Positions 41,499 through 50,797 are shown, numbered from the stretch's first letter. The stretch is DNA of 64,000 nucleotides from JBAXXL01 sp038206725 (GCA_038206725.1 JBBRAO010000001.1:76037-140036), one strand, 5' to 3'. Notes: a model not told the origin generated them from the sequence alone. A program made the numbers and translations.

Positions 41499-43931
41499 AT
41501 GAAACAAATTATTACATTATTAGTTGCCATATTTTTAGTGGCTTCTATAGCAAATTCAGCTGAAAAACGCTGTCTTTTAGAAATACATACAGGCGCTTGG
41601 TGCGGTTGGTGTCCGGGCGGAACAGTTGTGTTGGACGAATTACAAGCCGCTAATCCGGGTAAAATCATTGGTGTTAAATATCATCAAAAAGATGGAATGC
41701 AACTCGACGATGGTGTAAGAATGTATCAATTTTTTGTCGGTACAGGTGTACCAACAGGAAGTGTTGACAGAATTCCTTGGGATGCAGGGACTGGTAATAC
41801 AATAATTATGCTTGGAACAAATAATTGGAAACAAACAACAGATATAATACTCGGCTCTGAAGCCTTGGCGGATGTTAGCCTTTCTTGGAAATTTAACGAA
41901 GGTACTCAGAAGATTACCGGAACAGTTAGCTGTACGATTCTTAAAGACCTTGCGGCTCAATTAGCATTTCAAGTATTGATATGTGAAAATAATGTAACCG
42001 GTTCGGGCTCGAAATTTGATCAAAAAAATTATTTTTCAGGCAATGCCGATTATAAAACCCATCCTTATTATGATAAACCTGCAACAATGGTAGGTTATGT
42101 ACATAATAATGTTGGTCGTGCGGTACTTGGAGGTGTTTCTGGTGAAACAAGTAAGTTCCCTGCTACAGTAAAAGTCGGTGAAACTTACAAATGGGATTTT
42201 ATGACAGATGTACCTACAGTTCCTGCGGGGGGTGGTGCACCGGTTAAAATGGCTGATGTCTATTTAGTTGGCGTTGTTGGCCAATCTCTACAAAACAATG
42301 TATTCCCTATATTAAACTGTGCATTAGGTGGCGGCAGTAGCAAAGAAAGTTCTTTGTCTGTTGATGGCGATCCTGTAGCATATACAGCAACCGGTCAACA
42401 AGCTACTTTCAAATTCACATTGGACAATCAATTGACTGACGATAAAACTTATAACTTAACGATAGTGAAAGAAGATCTTTCACCTGATGGTTGGTTAGCT
42501 CAAGTAGTGGGTGGTAAAAAATCTATCACTGTAAAAAAAGGTGCTAAAAGTACTTTGAGTATGGACGTTTTCCCTGGCGAAAACATCGGCAACGGAAGAT
42601 ATAGATTAGTTGCAACCGATGCATTGAACGCAAACAGCAAATTAGAAGCAAGTATTGAAGTAGTTCATACAGGTGCTGAAAGATTGTATATATACTCCCC
42701 AATGGATGATTATGACGGCTTAAACGCATTATTGCCACAAACCGCTTACGATAAATTCTCATCAATCAGTATTTCGAAAATTGGTGATTTGACAAAACTT
42801 CAAGGTATATTAGCAAAATTCAATAAAGTTAAAACTGCTGTTATATCCTGTGCCGATAATTTTACATTTAGCGCTACAGATATTGCATTGGTTCAGTACT
42901 ATCATTCATCAGGTGTTGATATTCTTCTCGACGGTTCTATAGCACTTGGTAATAAAGATGTTCAAACATATTTAAATACCACATTTGGTTTCGGAGCTAC
43001 AAAACAATTTAAAATATTAAACAATGACCAAGAAATGCCAATCGAAGGTATTTCGGGTGACCCAATAACAAACGGGTTCTTATCATCATTGACACCGGAT
43101 AAATATTATCCAACATCATTTAATATTACCAATACCGCAAAAGCTCAAAAAGTGTTTGTTTATACCGACAGCAAAGCCGACATCGCCGGTATAAGATGCG
43201 ATAATAACGGTGCTAAAATTGTTGCTTTAGGTTTTGCATTTGCAAATATGACCGATGATCAACAAAGATTGGAATTGTTGGAAAAATCGCTTTATTGGTT
43301 AGAAAATGAAGTTGCTTCTTTGAAACCTGCAATCACAGTTGATAAAACAGCTCTCGAATTCGGAAATACTGAAGTTAATTCAACAAATGCTAAAACAGTC
43401 ACCATTACCAATACAGGCAAAGCCGATTTGAACATTGAAGGTTTTAACTTTACAGGTGCTGATGCAAGTTCTTTCAGCTATGTTCCTATGACTTTCCCTC
43501 AGGTAGTAAAACCAAACGATAATTTAGTAGCTATGGTTAAATTTGTCCCTACCACCGAAAAAGCTTGTGTCGCAAAACTAAACATCTTGTCGGACGACCC
43601 TGACAAAGCGGAAGTTTCGGTAGATTTAACAGGTACAGGTACTGCAAGCAGTGTACAAACTGATGCTGGATTTGTATGCAATGTATCATTAACACCTAAT
43701 CCGGTTACTACTTCATCGGAAGTTTCTTATACAACCACAGGAACAGTTAATGCATTAATCAGAATTATTGACGCTCAAGGAAAAGTAGTAGCTGAGGTTT
43801 ATAATGGTTTATTGAATAGCGGAAACTACAATTATACACTTAATACAAATAATTTATCATCCGGTAATTATTTCATAACCGCTGAATTTGACGGCAAATT
43901 CGAAACAGTTCCTTTCGTAATCGTTAAATAA
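41499..43931 (+). CDS. Omp28-like thioredoxin-fold secreted protein with choice-of-anchor D and T9SS domains
   Basis: About 810 residues from the ATG at 41499, preceded by GGAG; a GTG two codons earlier is the alternative. Signal peptide (LLVAIFLVASIANSA), then a thioredoxin-like domain with the CxxC motif CGWCPGG (as in Omp28-related proteins); a middle region of beta domains; an ASPM/choice-of-anchor D domain at about 610-710 (ALEFGNTEVNSTNAKTVTIT ... VDLTGTGT); and a C-terminal T9SS domain (SLTPNPVTTSSEVSYTTTG ... LSSGNYFITAEF). Predicted surface or secreted redox-active protein; physiological role unknown. It is followed by two hairpins. Confidence 0.85.
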   Translation: MKQIITLLVAIFLVASIANSAEKRCLLEIHTGAWCGWCPGGTVVLDELQAANPGKIIGVKYHQKDGMQLDDGVRMYQFFVGTGVPTGSVDRIPWDAGTGNTIIMLGTNNWKQTTDIILGSEALADVSLSWKFNEGTQKITGTVSCTILKDLAAQLAFQVLICENNVTGSGSKFDQKNYFSGNADYKTHPYYDKPATMVGYVHNNVGRAVLGGVSGETSKFPATVKVGETYKWDFMTDVPTVPAGGGAPVKMADVYLVGVVGQSLQNNVFPILNCALGGGSSKESSLSVDGDPVAYTATGQQATFKFTLDNQLTDDKTYNLTIVKEDLSPDGWLAQVVGGKKSITVKKGAKSTLSMDVFPGENIGNGRYRLVATDALNANSKLEASIEVVHTGAERLYIYSPMDDYDGLNALLPQTAYDKFSSISISKIGDLTKLQGILAKFNKVKTAVISCADNFTFSATDIALVQYYHSSGVDILLDGSIALGNKDVQTYLNTTFGFGATKQFKILNNDQEMPIEGISGDPITNGFLSSLTPDKYYPTSFNITNTAKAQKVFVYTDSKADIAGIRCDNNGAKIVALGFAFANMTDDQQRLELLEKSLYWLENEVASLKPAITVDKTALEFGNTEVNSTNAKTVTITNTGKADLNIEGFNFTGADASSFSYVPMTFPQVVKPNDNLVAMVKFVPTTEKACVAKLNILSDDPDKAEVSVDLTGTGTASSVQTDAGFVCNVSLTPNPVTTSSEVSYTTTGTVNALIRIIDAQGKVVAEVYNGLLNSGNYNYTLNTNNLSSGNYFITAEFDGKFETVPFVIVK

Positions 43932-43948
43932 TTATTTTTTCAATCAAC

Positions 43949-43966
43949 CCTACGCTTAAGCGTAGG
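43949..43966. repeat. CGCTTAAGCG palindrome just after a T9SS gene
   Basis: Perfect 18-base palindrome CCTACGCTTAAGCGTAGG, 18 bases after the Omp28-like stop. Compared with the copy at 35021, paired positions change together (CAC/GTG versus CTAC/GTAG), preserving the stem. Confidence 0.87.
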
Positions 43967-43998
43967 ATTGAGAATATCAAAAGAGAAAAGTCTCAATT

Positions 43999-44026
43999 AA
44001 CCCTGCACGTAAGTGTGGGGTTTTTT
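43999..44026 (+). terminator. Terminator after the Omp28-like gene
   Basis: Ten-base stem AACCCTGCAC / GTGTGGGGTT with two wobble pairs, loop GTAA, then TTTTTT. The sequence looks like a decayed copy of the CGCTTAAGCG element. Confidence 0.75.
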
Positions 44027-44143
44027 AATGAGCCCTAAAGCAAAAATGAATTATTTTTAATTTGTTTCAAATAATAATTTGGGGATTCAATATTTTCTGT
44101 TATTTTTGCTTATATAATTTTTTCCAAGTAGGACAAATATAGT

Positions 44144-45463
44144 TTGAGACTAAAAACTATCATATTTTTAATTTTTGTAGTTTTATCAAATGCTAATGCT
44201 CAGTTAGAACCTTATGATACAGATAGCGATGGTTTGCGAAACATTTCTCTGCTCTCGCATATTCAATTTCTGTCGCAAAATCCAAGTTATTGGGGTTTTA
44301 GTTATGAATTGGATAATGATATAAATTTGGATGATACCAAAAATTGGAATGGTGGTCTTGGTTTGGCACCTCTTGGAACAGCGACAAATCCTTTTACCGG
44401 CGTTTTTGATGGGCACGATTGCGTCATCACTAATCTAACTATTAACCGCCCCACCGAGGATTTTGTAGGTTTTTTCGGTGTTGTGTCAGCGATTGCTTAT
44501 GTAAGAAATATCAAAATAACAGTTGCATCAATTAGTGGTGGTAGCTATGTTGGTATTATAGCAGGCAGAAATTTTGGTGTTTTAGATAACCTATATGGAA
44601 ACGGAAACATAGTTGCGGCTAAAAGCTACGTTGGTGGAATAACGGGTGAAAATACCGGTACAATTAAATATTGTCGGGCTAATATAAAGATTAATGGTGG
44701 TGAAGCATATAACGGCGGTATTGCCGGAGAAAATTACGGCTCAGTATATTATTCACGATCCTTCGGAGAAATTCAAAGCGCTTATATAATCGGTGGTTTA
44801 GTAGGTAATAACAGCGGTTTGATTTCTAACTGCTTTTCACGTGTCAATGTTACAGCTGTAGATAACTATATAGGCGGTCTTGCAGGAAGTAACTGGGAAA
44901 CTGGTGAAATAATCAATTCATATTCCACAGGTCAGGTTACAGGTTCCGGATATTATCAAGGTGGGTTAGTCGGGTTTAAGCATAATTCCGCTAAGGATTC
45001 GGGGTCGTTTTGGGATACAGAGTCGAGCGATATTTACGAATCGGTTGGGGGTGAGGGTAAAACAACATCCGAGATGAAAGACGCATCAACATTTATGACT
45101 GAAAATTGGGATTTCATTGATATTTGGACAATATCCCCAACCGTAAATGCCGGATACCCATATATAAAAAACAGACCTTCCTCCACGCAAGATAACGATA
45201 CAATAGCAAAGCCGATAATTACATTTATTCCAAATAACGCAAGTCAGTCATTAAGCATTGATATTAATTCACTCAACTCCACATATTGCACCTTTTCTAT
45301 TTACAATTGCCTTGGTTCGTTGGTTTTAAAAAGCGATCAATTTGTTTTAAGTAAAGGTAGCAACAACATCACCCATGATATAAAAAAACTATCCACCGGA
45401 GTGTATTTTGCAATAATATATTTGAATGATAAGGTATATACTCAAAAATTTATTGTGGAATAG
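44144..45463 (+). CDS. GLUG-repeat secreted protein with T9SS type A sorting domain
   Basis: 439 residues; TTG start with AGGA about 11 bases upstream, followed at once by a signal peptide (LKTIIFLIFVVLSNANA). Residues about 40-285 contain GLUG-type repeats (GGSYVGIIAGRN, SYVGGITGENTGTIKYC, YIIGGLVGNNSG, YYQGGLVGFKH), which form beta-helix-like adhesive structures. The region SGSFWDTESSDIYESVGGEG is common after such repeats. The last 80 residues are a T9SS domain (SIYNCLGSLVLKS ... LSTGVYFAIIYL). Probable cell-surface adhesin. Confidence 0.83.
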   Translation: MRLKTIIFLIFVVLSNANAQLEPYDTDSDGLRNISLLSHIQFLSQNPSYWGFSYELDNDINLDDTKNWNGGLGLAPLGTATNPFTGVFDGHDCVITNLTINRPTEDFVGFFGVVSAIAYVRNIKITVASISGGSYVGIIAGRNFGVLDNLYGNGNIVAAKSYVGGITGENTGTIKYCRANIKINGGEAYNGGIAGENYGSVYYSRSFGEIQSAYIIGGLVGNNSGLISNCFSRVNVTAVDNYIGGLAGSNWETGEIINSYSTGQVTGSGYYQGGLVGFKHNSAKDSGSFWDTESSDIYESVGGEGKTTSEMKDASTFMTENWDFIDIWTISPTVNAGYPYIKNRPSSTQDNDTIAKPIITFIPNNASQSLSIDINSLNSTYCTFSIYNCLGSLVLKSDQFVLSKGSNNITHDIKKLSTGVYFAIIYLNDKVYTQKFIVE

Positions 45464-45487
45464 GAAACATAAGAAATAAGCCCAACC

Positions 45488-45518
45488 GTCATTTCCACGG
45501 AAGTGGAAATCCATCTTC
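45488..45518. repeat. GTCA...CCATCTTC element with TTTCCAC hairpin
   Basis: Flanks GTCA and CCATCTTC surround the palindrome ATTTCCACGGAAGTGGAAAT. It shares flanks with the elements at 30483 and 54968, while the hairpin core differs. It is followed by a second small hairpin AACCTTCTGAAGGTT. Confidence 0.8.
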
Positions 45519-45542
45519 TCTAAACCTTCTGAAGGTTGCGCA

Positions 45543-45573
45543 AAAAAAAGACCACCCATTTCTGAGTGGTCTT
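45543..45573 (-). terminator. Terminator of dnaK
   Basis: Eight-base stem AAGACCAC / GTGGTCTT; on the minus strand it is followed by a run of eight T. It lies 26 bases after the dnaK stop. Confidence 0.85.
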
Positions 45574-45598
45574 ATTATTTGTATTGAGTTCTAAATTT

Positions 45599-47503
45599 TT
45601 AGTCAACAACTGTGTAATCAGCTTCTTCGACATTATCTGCCGGTTTAGCTTGTTCCTGCTGACCCGGATTTGGGTTAGCTTGATCGCCGGCAGGTGCGCC
45701 TTGTTGATCTTTGTAAAGATGTTGCGAAGCATCGTTCCAAACTTTGTTCAAATCGTCTAAAGCAGGACGTAAGTCATCGGAATTGTCTTTCACCGCTAAT
45801 GCCAAGCGGTCTTTAGCGGCTACGATTTTAGCTTTGATATCTTCCGGTACTTTGTCGCCTAATTCGGTCAATTGTTTTTCGGTTGAATACACTAAAGTAT
45901 CGGCTTGATTACGTAAATCAATTTCTTCCTTGCGTTTTTTATCTTTATCGGAATTCGCTTGAGCGTCATTTTTCATTTTTTCAACTTCGTCTTTCGACAA
46001 ACCGCTCGAAGATTCGATTCTGATATTTTGTTCTTTATTAGTAGCTTTATCTTTGGCATTAACCGATAATATACCGTTTGCGTCGATATCAAATGTAACT
46101 TCGACTTGAGGAATACCGCGCGGGGCTGGTGGAATACCGTCCAAGTGGAATCTTCCTAACGAACGGTTATCAACCGCCATCGAACGTTCACCTTGAAGAA
46201 CGTGAATTTCAACTGAAGGTTGGTTATCGGAGGCTGTTGAGAATACTTCAGATTTACGTGTTGGGATAGTAGTATTAGCTTGAATCATTGGAGTCAAAAC
46301 TCCGCCTAATGTTTCGATACCAAGAGTCAATGGAGTTACGTCTAATAATAATACATCGTGAACTTCACCGGATAACACACCACCTTGAATAGCGGCGCCG
46401 ATAGCAACTACTTCGTCAGGGTTTACGCCTTTCGAAGGTTCTTTGCCAAAGAAGTTTTTAACCAATTCCTGAATGCGAGGAATACGAGTTGAACCGCCAA
46501 CCAAAATGACTTCGTCAATATTGGCAGGAGTTAATTTTGCATCTTCCAATGCTTGTTTACAAGGTGCTAAAGTCTTATCGAATAGATCACCACATAAATT
46601 TTCAAATTTAGCTCTGGTCATATTCAAGTTTAAGTGCTTAGGTCCATCGGCTGTAGCAGTAATGAACGGTAAATTTACGTCTGTTTGAAGCATTTGTGAA
46701 AGCTCCATTTTGGCTTTTTCAGCGGCTTCGCGTAATCTTTGCAATGCCATTGGGTCTTTACGTAAATCAATGCCTTCTTGTTTGTTAAATTCGTCAGCGA
46801 AATAATCAATGATTCGTTTATCGAAGTTATCGCCACCCAAATGAGTATTGCCGTTTGTTGATTTTACTTCAAAAACACCGTCTCCGATTTCCAAAATGGA
46901 AACGTCGAATGTACCACCGCCTAAGTCATATACGGCAACGGTCATATTTTTGCCTTTTTTATCCAATCCGTAAGCTAATGCCGCGGCTGTTGGCTCGTTT
47001 ATAATACGGCGAACTTTCAAACCTGCGATTTCGCCGGCGTCTTTTGTAGCTTGGCGTTGAGAATCGTTGAAATAAGCAGGAACAGTGATAACTGCTTCGT
47101 CCACTTTGGTACCCAGATAATCTTCAGCGGTTTGCTTCATTTTTTGAAGAACCATAGCTGAAATCTCCGGTGCTGAAAAGTATTTGCCGTCAATATCAAC
47201 ACGGATTGATTGACCGTCTGACGAGGCTTCTACTTTGTAAGGCACCATTGTCATTTCTTCTTTTACCTCATCGAAACGACGTCCCATAAAGCGTTTAATT
47301 GAATAAACGGTATTGTTTGGATTCGTTACTGATTGACGTTTTGCGGCTTGACCAACCATACGTTCGCCATTTTTTGCAAAACCGATTACAGAAGGAGTTG
47401 TTCTTGTTCCTTCGCTATTTTGAATTACTGTTGGTGTGTTGCCTTCCATTACTGCAACACAAGAGTTTGTGGTTCCTAGGTCGATACCTATTATTTTACC
47501 CAT
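45599..47503 (-). CDS. dnaK: Molecular chaperone DnaK (Hsp70)
   Basis: 634 residues. ATPase domain with GIDLGTTNSCVAVMEG, VYDLGGGTFDVSILEIG and VILVGGSTRIPRIQ; then the linker DVLLLDVTPLTLGIET, the substrate-binding domain, and a helical lid ending in EEADYTVVD. The C-terminal tail is Gln/Pro/Asn-rich as usual. It acts with DnaJ and GrpE on unfolded proteins; neither gene is adjacent, and no CIRCE element is visible upstream. Confidence 0.97.
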   Translation of the reverse strand: MGKIIGIDLGTTNSCVAVMEGNTPTVIQNSEGTRTTPSVIGFAKNGERMVGQAAKRQSVTNPNNTVYSIKRFMGRRFDEVKEEMTMVPYKVEASSDGQSIRVDIDGKYFSAPEISAMVLQKMKQTAEDYLGTKVDEAVITVPAYFNDSQRQATKDAGEIAGLKVRRIINEPTAAALAYGLDKKGKNMTVAVYDLGGGTFDVSILEIGDGVFEVKSTNGNTHLGGDNFDKRIIDYFADEFNKQEGIDLRKDPMALQRLREAAEKAKMELSQMLQTDVNLPFITATADGPKHLNLNMTRAKFENLCGDLFDKTLAPCKQALEDAKLTPANIDEVILVGGSTRIPRIQELVKNFFGKEPSKGVNPDEVVAIGAAIQGGVLSGEVHDVLLLDVTPLTLGIETLGGVLTPMIQANTTIPTRKSEVFSTASDNQPSVEIHVLQGERSMAVDNRSLGRFHLDGIPPAPRGIPQVEVTFDIDANGILSVNAKDKATNKEQNIRIESSSGLSKDEVEKMKNDAQANSDKDKKRKEEIDLRNQADTLVYSTEKQLTELGDKVPEDIKAKIVAAKDRLALAVKDNSDDLRPALDDLNKVWNDASQHLYKDQQGAPAGDQANPNPGQQEQAKPADNVEEADYTVVD

Positions 47504-47806
47504 ACTAAATTGTTCCTATTTTTTTTAAATTTATAATTATTTTTATGTCAAAATGTCAAATATTGTTATAATGTCATTTCATTGTGCCGTTATGGCATTT
47601 ATTGTTATGTTTTTCATTATAAAAGCTATATGTACGAAAACTGTGCCAAACTGCCGGTCGGCATTTTTTAATTTTATTTTTTTGAAATAGAAAGTAGAGT
47701 TATTTTATAGAAAGAGTGATTAAGTTTAAGTCTAGATAAAGTTCGTAATCAACATTTCTGTTTTTTTTTATTATATTTGAAAAATAATTATAACAAAAGA
47801 AGAAAT
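47504..47806. other. Divergent promoter region between dnaK and the FkbM gene
   Basis: About 300 very AT-rich bases without a gene. It has a repeated ATGTCA word (47546-47575) and a small TGCC-GGTC-GGCA hairpin followed by T (about 47651). TATATTTG at 47772-47779 fits the Bacteroidota -7 element for the FkbM gene. Confidence 0.45.
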
Positions 47807-48538
47807 ATGAAATTAATCGAATATTTTAAGCTTCGTTACAGAGCGCATAAGTACAAAACTAAGTACGACAAGGGCGGTATTGCATATATCAGCTCCGCCA
47901 TTCAAAACGGGCAGACTGTTTTTGATATTGGCGCGCATAAAGCAGGGTACATTTTTTTTATGAGACAGAGAGTTGGAGAAACGGGTAAAGTGTTCGCATT
48001 TGAACCGCAATCAAACCTCTACCGGTATATAAAAAAAATGAAAGTTTTGTTTAATTGGGAGAATTTAACAATCGAGCACCTTGCATTGTCCGATTCAGCC
48101 GGTACTGTAACGCTTTACATACCATCGAATAAAGAAATCAACGCTTCATCGCCGGGCGCGACGATAGTAGAACATAAAGAGAAATTGAATTTTGGTTTAA
48201 CTGAGGAGGTTTCAACCGAAACTTTGGATTCGTACTGTAGCCGGAACAGTACTATACCCCATTTTTTGAAAATTGATGTCGAAGGTAATGAATTACGAAT
48301 CTTTAAAGGTGGTGTGGAAACATTGAAAAAATACAAACCAAAGATTCACGTTGAAATTGAGGAACGTCATATAGGGCGAGAACAAGTTCTGGAAACATTT
48401 AAATTTATGGAATCATTGGGATATACAGGAAATATGCTGTATGGTTTAAATCGAATCCCTATCGCGGAATTCAGTTTCGAGAAATATCAAAACACAGACG
48501 ATAAGCTCAACTATTGCAATAACTTTATATTCGAATAA
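47807..48538 (+). CDS. FkbM-family SAM-dependent methyltransferase
   Basis: 243 residues from the ATG at 47807 (AAAGAAGA upstream); ten more codons are open with TTG. SAM motif VFDIGAHKAGYIFFM, then GKVFAFEPQSNLYRYI, TETLDSY, and FLKIDVEGNELRIFKGG, which define FkbM enzymes (O-methylation of sugars, polyketides or lipids). No glycan or secondary-metabolite cluster is adjacent, so the substrate is unknown. Confidence 0.87.
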   Translation: MKLIEYFKLRYRAHKYKTKYDKGGIAYISSAIQNGQTVFDIGAHKAGYIFFMRQRVGETGKVFAFEPQSNLYRYIKKMKVLFNWENLTIEHLALSDSAGTVTLYIPSNKEINASSPGATIVEHKEKLNFGLTEEVSTETLDSYCSRNSTIPHFLKIDVEGNELRIFKGGVETLKKYKPKIHVEIEERHIGREQVLETFKFMESLGYTGNMLYGLNRIPIAEFSFEKYQNTDDKLNYCNNFIFE

Positions 48539-48562
48539 ACAATATAAACGGACCCGAATATT

Positions 48563-48703
48563 ATGCTAAAACAAAAGAAAGTATATTTATTAATCTTGCT
48601 GTTATTCTCGATATCGAATTTTGTAATACCAAGTCAGGCAAGTGATAAATCGCAGTATTTGATGTGGTTTGTTTCTCATTTTCAGTCCCGTATAAATTTG
48701 TAA
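48563..48703 (+). CDS. Tiny exported peptide or truncated secreted protein, 46 residues
   Basis: Short frame with a textbook signal peptide (MLKQKKVYLLILLLFSISNF, then VIPSQA) and only about 20 mature residues (SDKSQYLMWFVSHFQSRINL). It begins 24 bases after the FkbM stop. It may be a real small exported peptide or the 5' stump of a deleted secreted-protein gene; I cannot decide from sequence. Confidence 0.45.
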   Translation: MLKQKKVYLLILLLFSISNFVIPSQASDKSQYLMWFVSHFQSRINL

Positions 48704-49072
48704 AGTATAAGTAATATTCTAATTAAACATAATATTCAATTCTATTTTAGTCTTAATCAATTTCCCTGACTCAAAATTAAAAAACATTTTTCAAATAAAA
48801 AAATATTATTTTTCATTATTGCAAATTATTTTAAAGCAAAGAATTATTAAAATAGACTATATATATATAGCGCTTAGTATATTTTATATTTTTGAAAATA
48901 ATTTTTATTTCGTACCTCCGCCACTACATCATCACAATTCAACATTTTCTATCGATATTAAATCCCTTACGTGATGTAAAACGTTACAAGGCAGGAGCTT
49001 GATAACGAGACAGACGATTTCTCCGCGTCTTTGTGTCTTTTTGGTTAAATCTTCCCTTATACATACAAAAAA
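48704..49072. other. AT-rich intergenic stretch without a gene
   Basis: No convincing frame. It holds a TATATATATA run at about 48888 and, near 48995-49008, the word GGAGCTTGATAACG, which also occurs at 35107-35120. The following CTCCGCGTCTTTGTGTCTTT looks like a dispersed intergenic repeat. Confidence 0.5.
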
Positions 49073-49093
49073 AGGGCGTATTCAATACGCCCT
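49073..49093 (-). terminator. Terminator of the stomatin/NfeD operon
   Basis: Perfect ten-base stem AGGGCGTATT / AATACGCCCT; on the minus strand it is followed by TTTTTTT. It ends 31 bases after the stomatin-like stop. Confidence 0.9.
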
Positions 49094-49123
49094 AACAATC
49101 ATTCTTCTTTCTTTATTAATCTG

Positions 49124-50080
49124 TTACATTTTTGGTACTGCCAAAGGATCTATTACCGGAGCTTCGTTACCTTTTTTGATAACCGAGGTAGCAGTTGCAA
49201 TAAGTCCTGCGATATCGGCTAAGTTAGCAGGAATAATCATAGTGTTATTTGTTTTGGCTAATTTACCGAATTCAGACAAATATTGCTCAGCGATGCGCAA
49301 GTTTACTGCGTCTTTACCGCCTTCTTCTTTCAGTGCTAAAGCAATCATACGCAAACCTTCGGCGGTAGCAGTAGCCACGCGTTCGATTTCGAATGCCTTA
49401 CCTTCGGCTAAATTTATTTGCTTTTGTCTTTCACCTTCCGAGCGTGCGATAAACTCTTGTTTGTCACCATCGGCGCGGTTGATTTTAGCATTTCTTTCAC
49501 CTTCCGATTCGGCGATTATAGCGCGTTTTTCACGTTCAGCGCGCATTTGTTTTTCCATAGCGCCTTTGATTGAATCAGGCGGGATAATGTTTTTCACTTC
49601 ATAACGAGTTACTTTTATACCCCAAGGTTCGGAAGCGGTGTCAACAGCGTCAACGATAAATGTATTAATTGAAGTGCGCTCTTCGAAAGTCTTGTCCAAA
49701 GGCATTTTTCCGATTACACTACGCATAGTGGTTTGAGCTAATTGGATTGTAGCAAAACGATAATTATCTATACCGTAAGATGCTTTTGCGGGATCGAGAA
49801 CCTGCAAAAACAACACACCGTCAACTTCCACAGAAATATTATCCTGAGTGATACATTGTTGCGAAGGCACGTCAATAGCTTGTTCTTTTAGTGTATGTTT
49901 GTAAGATACTCTATCTATGAAGGGTATCAGTAAATGAAATCCTGCTTCCAACGTTCCGGTATATTTACCGAGACGTTCAACGATAAATGCTGATCTTTGC
50001 GGTACGATACGTACAAATTTGAATAAAGTAATCAGTACAAAGATTATTAATACAATTAGTAGAAGTGTTAATGAGGTCAT
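49124..50080 (-). CDS. SPFH/Band 7 (stomatin-like, QmcA-type) membrane protein
   Basis: 318 residues. N-terminal membrane helix (LTLLLIVLIIFVLITLF), then an SPFH domain (VPQRSAFIVERLGKYTGTLE, GFHLLIPFIDRV, TTMRSVIGKMPLDKTFEERT), followed by a coiled coil (MRAEREKRAIIAESEGERNA) and hydrophobic C-terminal oligomerisation segments. Such proteins build membrane microdomains and regulate proteases such as FtsH. It is encoded just after its usual partner NfeD. Confidence 0.93.
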   Translation of the reverse strand: MTSLTLLLIVLIIFVLITLFKFVRIVPQRSAFIVERLGKYTGTLEAGFHLLIPFIDRVSYKHTLKEQAIDVPSQQCITQDNISVEVDGVLFLQVLDPAKASYGIDNYRFATIQLAQTTMRSVIGKMPLDKTFEERTSINTFIVDAVDTASEPWGIKVTRYEVKNIIPPDSIKGAMEKQMRAEREKRAIIAESEGERNAKINRADGDKQEFIARSEGERQKQINLAEGKAFEIERVATATAEGLRMIALALKEEGGKDAVNLRIAEQYLSEFGKLAKTNNTMIIPANLADIAGLIATATSVIKKGNEAPVIDPLAVPKM

Positions 50081-50092
50081 TTGATTTGTCCT

Positions 50093-50515
50093 TTATAAAG
50101 GTTTAACAATTAAAACAATACTTCTTTTCGTAATTATTCTGACGCGAGTATTGGCTTCGATTATCTCGTCCGATTCGGCTCTCCATAATGAACCGCGGTA
50201 CTGGACTTTCCCGGGTTTTTCCGGAGTAATGATTTCAGCAACCAGAGCCTCGGCTCCGATAATATCTTCCGTTTCGCCGCTACGATCTTTTTTGTTTAGT
50301 TTTTTGATTACATATTTGCGCAAGAATTGAAGCATTGCAAGCGATAGGACAAGAAAAATTAATACTTCAAATTGCCAAGGCATTTCAATAAAATATCCGA
50401 TAATACCCGTTAAGATGGCACCGGCTCCAAAAAAACCGATTACAACCCCCGGAATAAATAACTCCAAAATCATCATTAGCAATCCGGCTATAATCCAATA
50501 CATTACTAATTCCAT
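50093..50515 (-). CDS. NfeD-family membrane protein
   Basis: 140 residues. Three or four hydrophobic segments (VMYWIIAGLLMMILELFIPG, AGAILTGIIGYFIEMP, FEVLIFLVLSLAMLQFL), then a small soluble OB-fold NfeD domain (GAEALVAEIITPEKPGKVQY). The short form without an N-terminal protease domain. It lies 12 bases upstream of the stomatin-like gene, the classic pair. Confidence 0.92.
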   Translation of the reverse strand: MELVMYWIIAGLLMMILELFIPGVVIGFFGAGAILTGIIGYFIEMPWQFEVLIFLVLSLAMLQFLRKYVIKKLNKKDRSGETEDIIGAEALVAEIITPEKPGKVQYRGSLWRAESDEIIEANTRVRIITKRSIVLIVKPL

Positions 50516-50583
50516 AACAACCTCGGCATTTTTAAGTAATATGTTTTAAATTTAGTTTTTTAAACACTAAAAAATTATTTTTG

Positions 50584-50656
50584 AGCGGAAAACGGGACTC
50601 GAACCCGCGACCCTCAGCTTGGGAAGCTGATGCTCTACCAACTGAGCTATTTCCGC
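50584..50656 (-). tRNA. tRNA-Gly (CCC)
   Basis: Acceptor GCGGAAA / TTTCCGC, D arm AGCTC...GAGC, anticodon arm CAGCTTCCCAAGCTG with CCC at 34-36, T arm GCGGGTTCGAGTCCCGT and discriminator U, as expected for glycine. CCA is not encoded. Confidence 0.93.
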
Positions 50657-50666
50657 TTTTTTCAAG

Positions 50667-50739
50667 AGCCACTCACGGGACTCGAACCCACGACCTGCTC
50701 ATTACGAATGAGCTGCTCTACCAACTGAGCTAAAGTGGC
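50667..50739 (-). tRNA. tRNA-Thr (CGT)
   Basis: Acceptor GCCACTT / GAGTGGC (one T-G pair), D arm AGCTC...GAGC, anticodon arm GCTCATTCGTAATGAGC with CGT at 34-36, and T arm GTGGGTTCGAGTCCCGT. It lies 10 bases upstream of the tRNA-Gly on the same strand, so the two are likely processed from one transcript. CCA is not encoded. Confidence 0.93.
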
Positions 50740-50797
50740 TTGTTTATTAAAGACAAAAATACTAATTTTACACTCTATAATCAAAAGGAAAATGAAA

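Noticed and set aside
41499..43931. Plain thioredoxin or disulfide reductase
   Set aside because: The CxxC domain is only the first part of an 810-residue secreted protein with anchor-D and T9SS domains; enzymatic role is not assured.
47504..47660. CIRCE heat-shock operator before dnaK
   Set aside because: No TTAGCACTC-N9-GAGTGCTAA pattern could be found; only a repeated ATGTCA word of unknown meaning.
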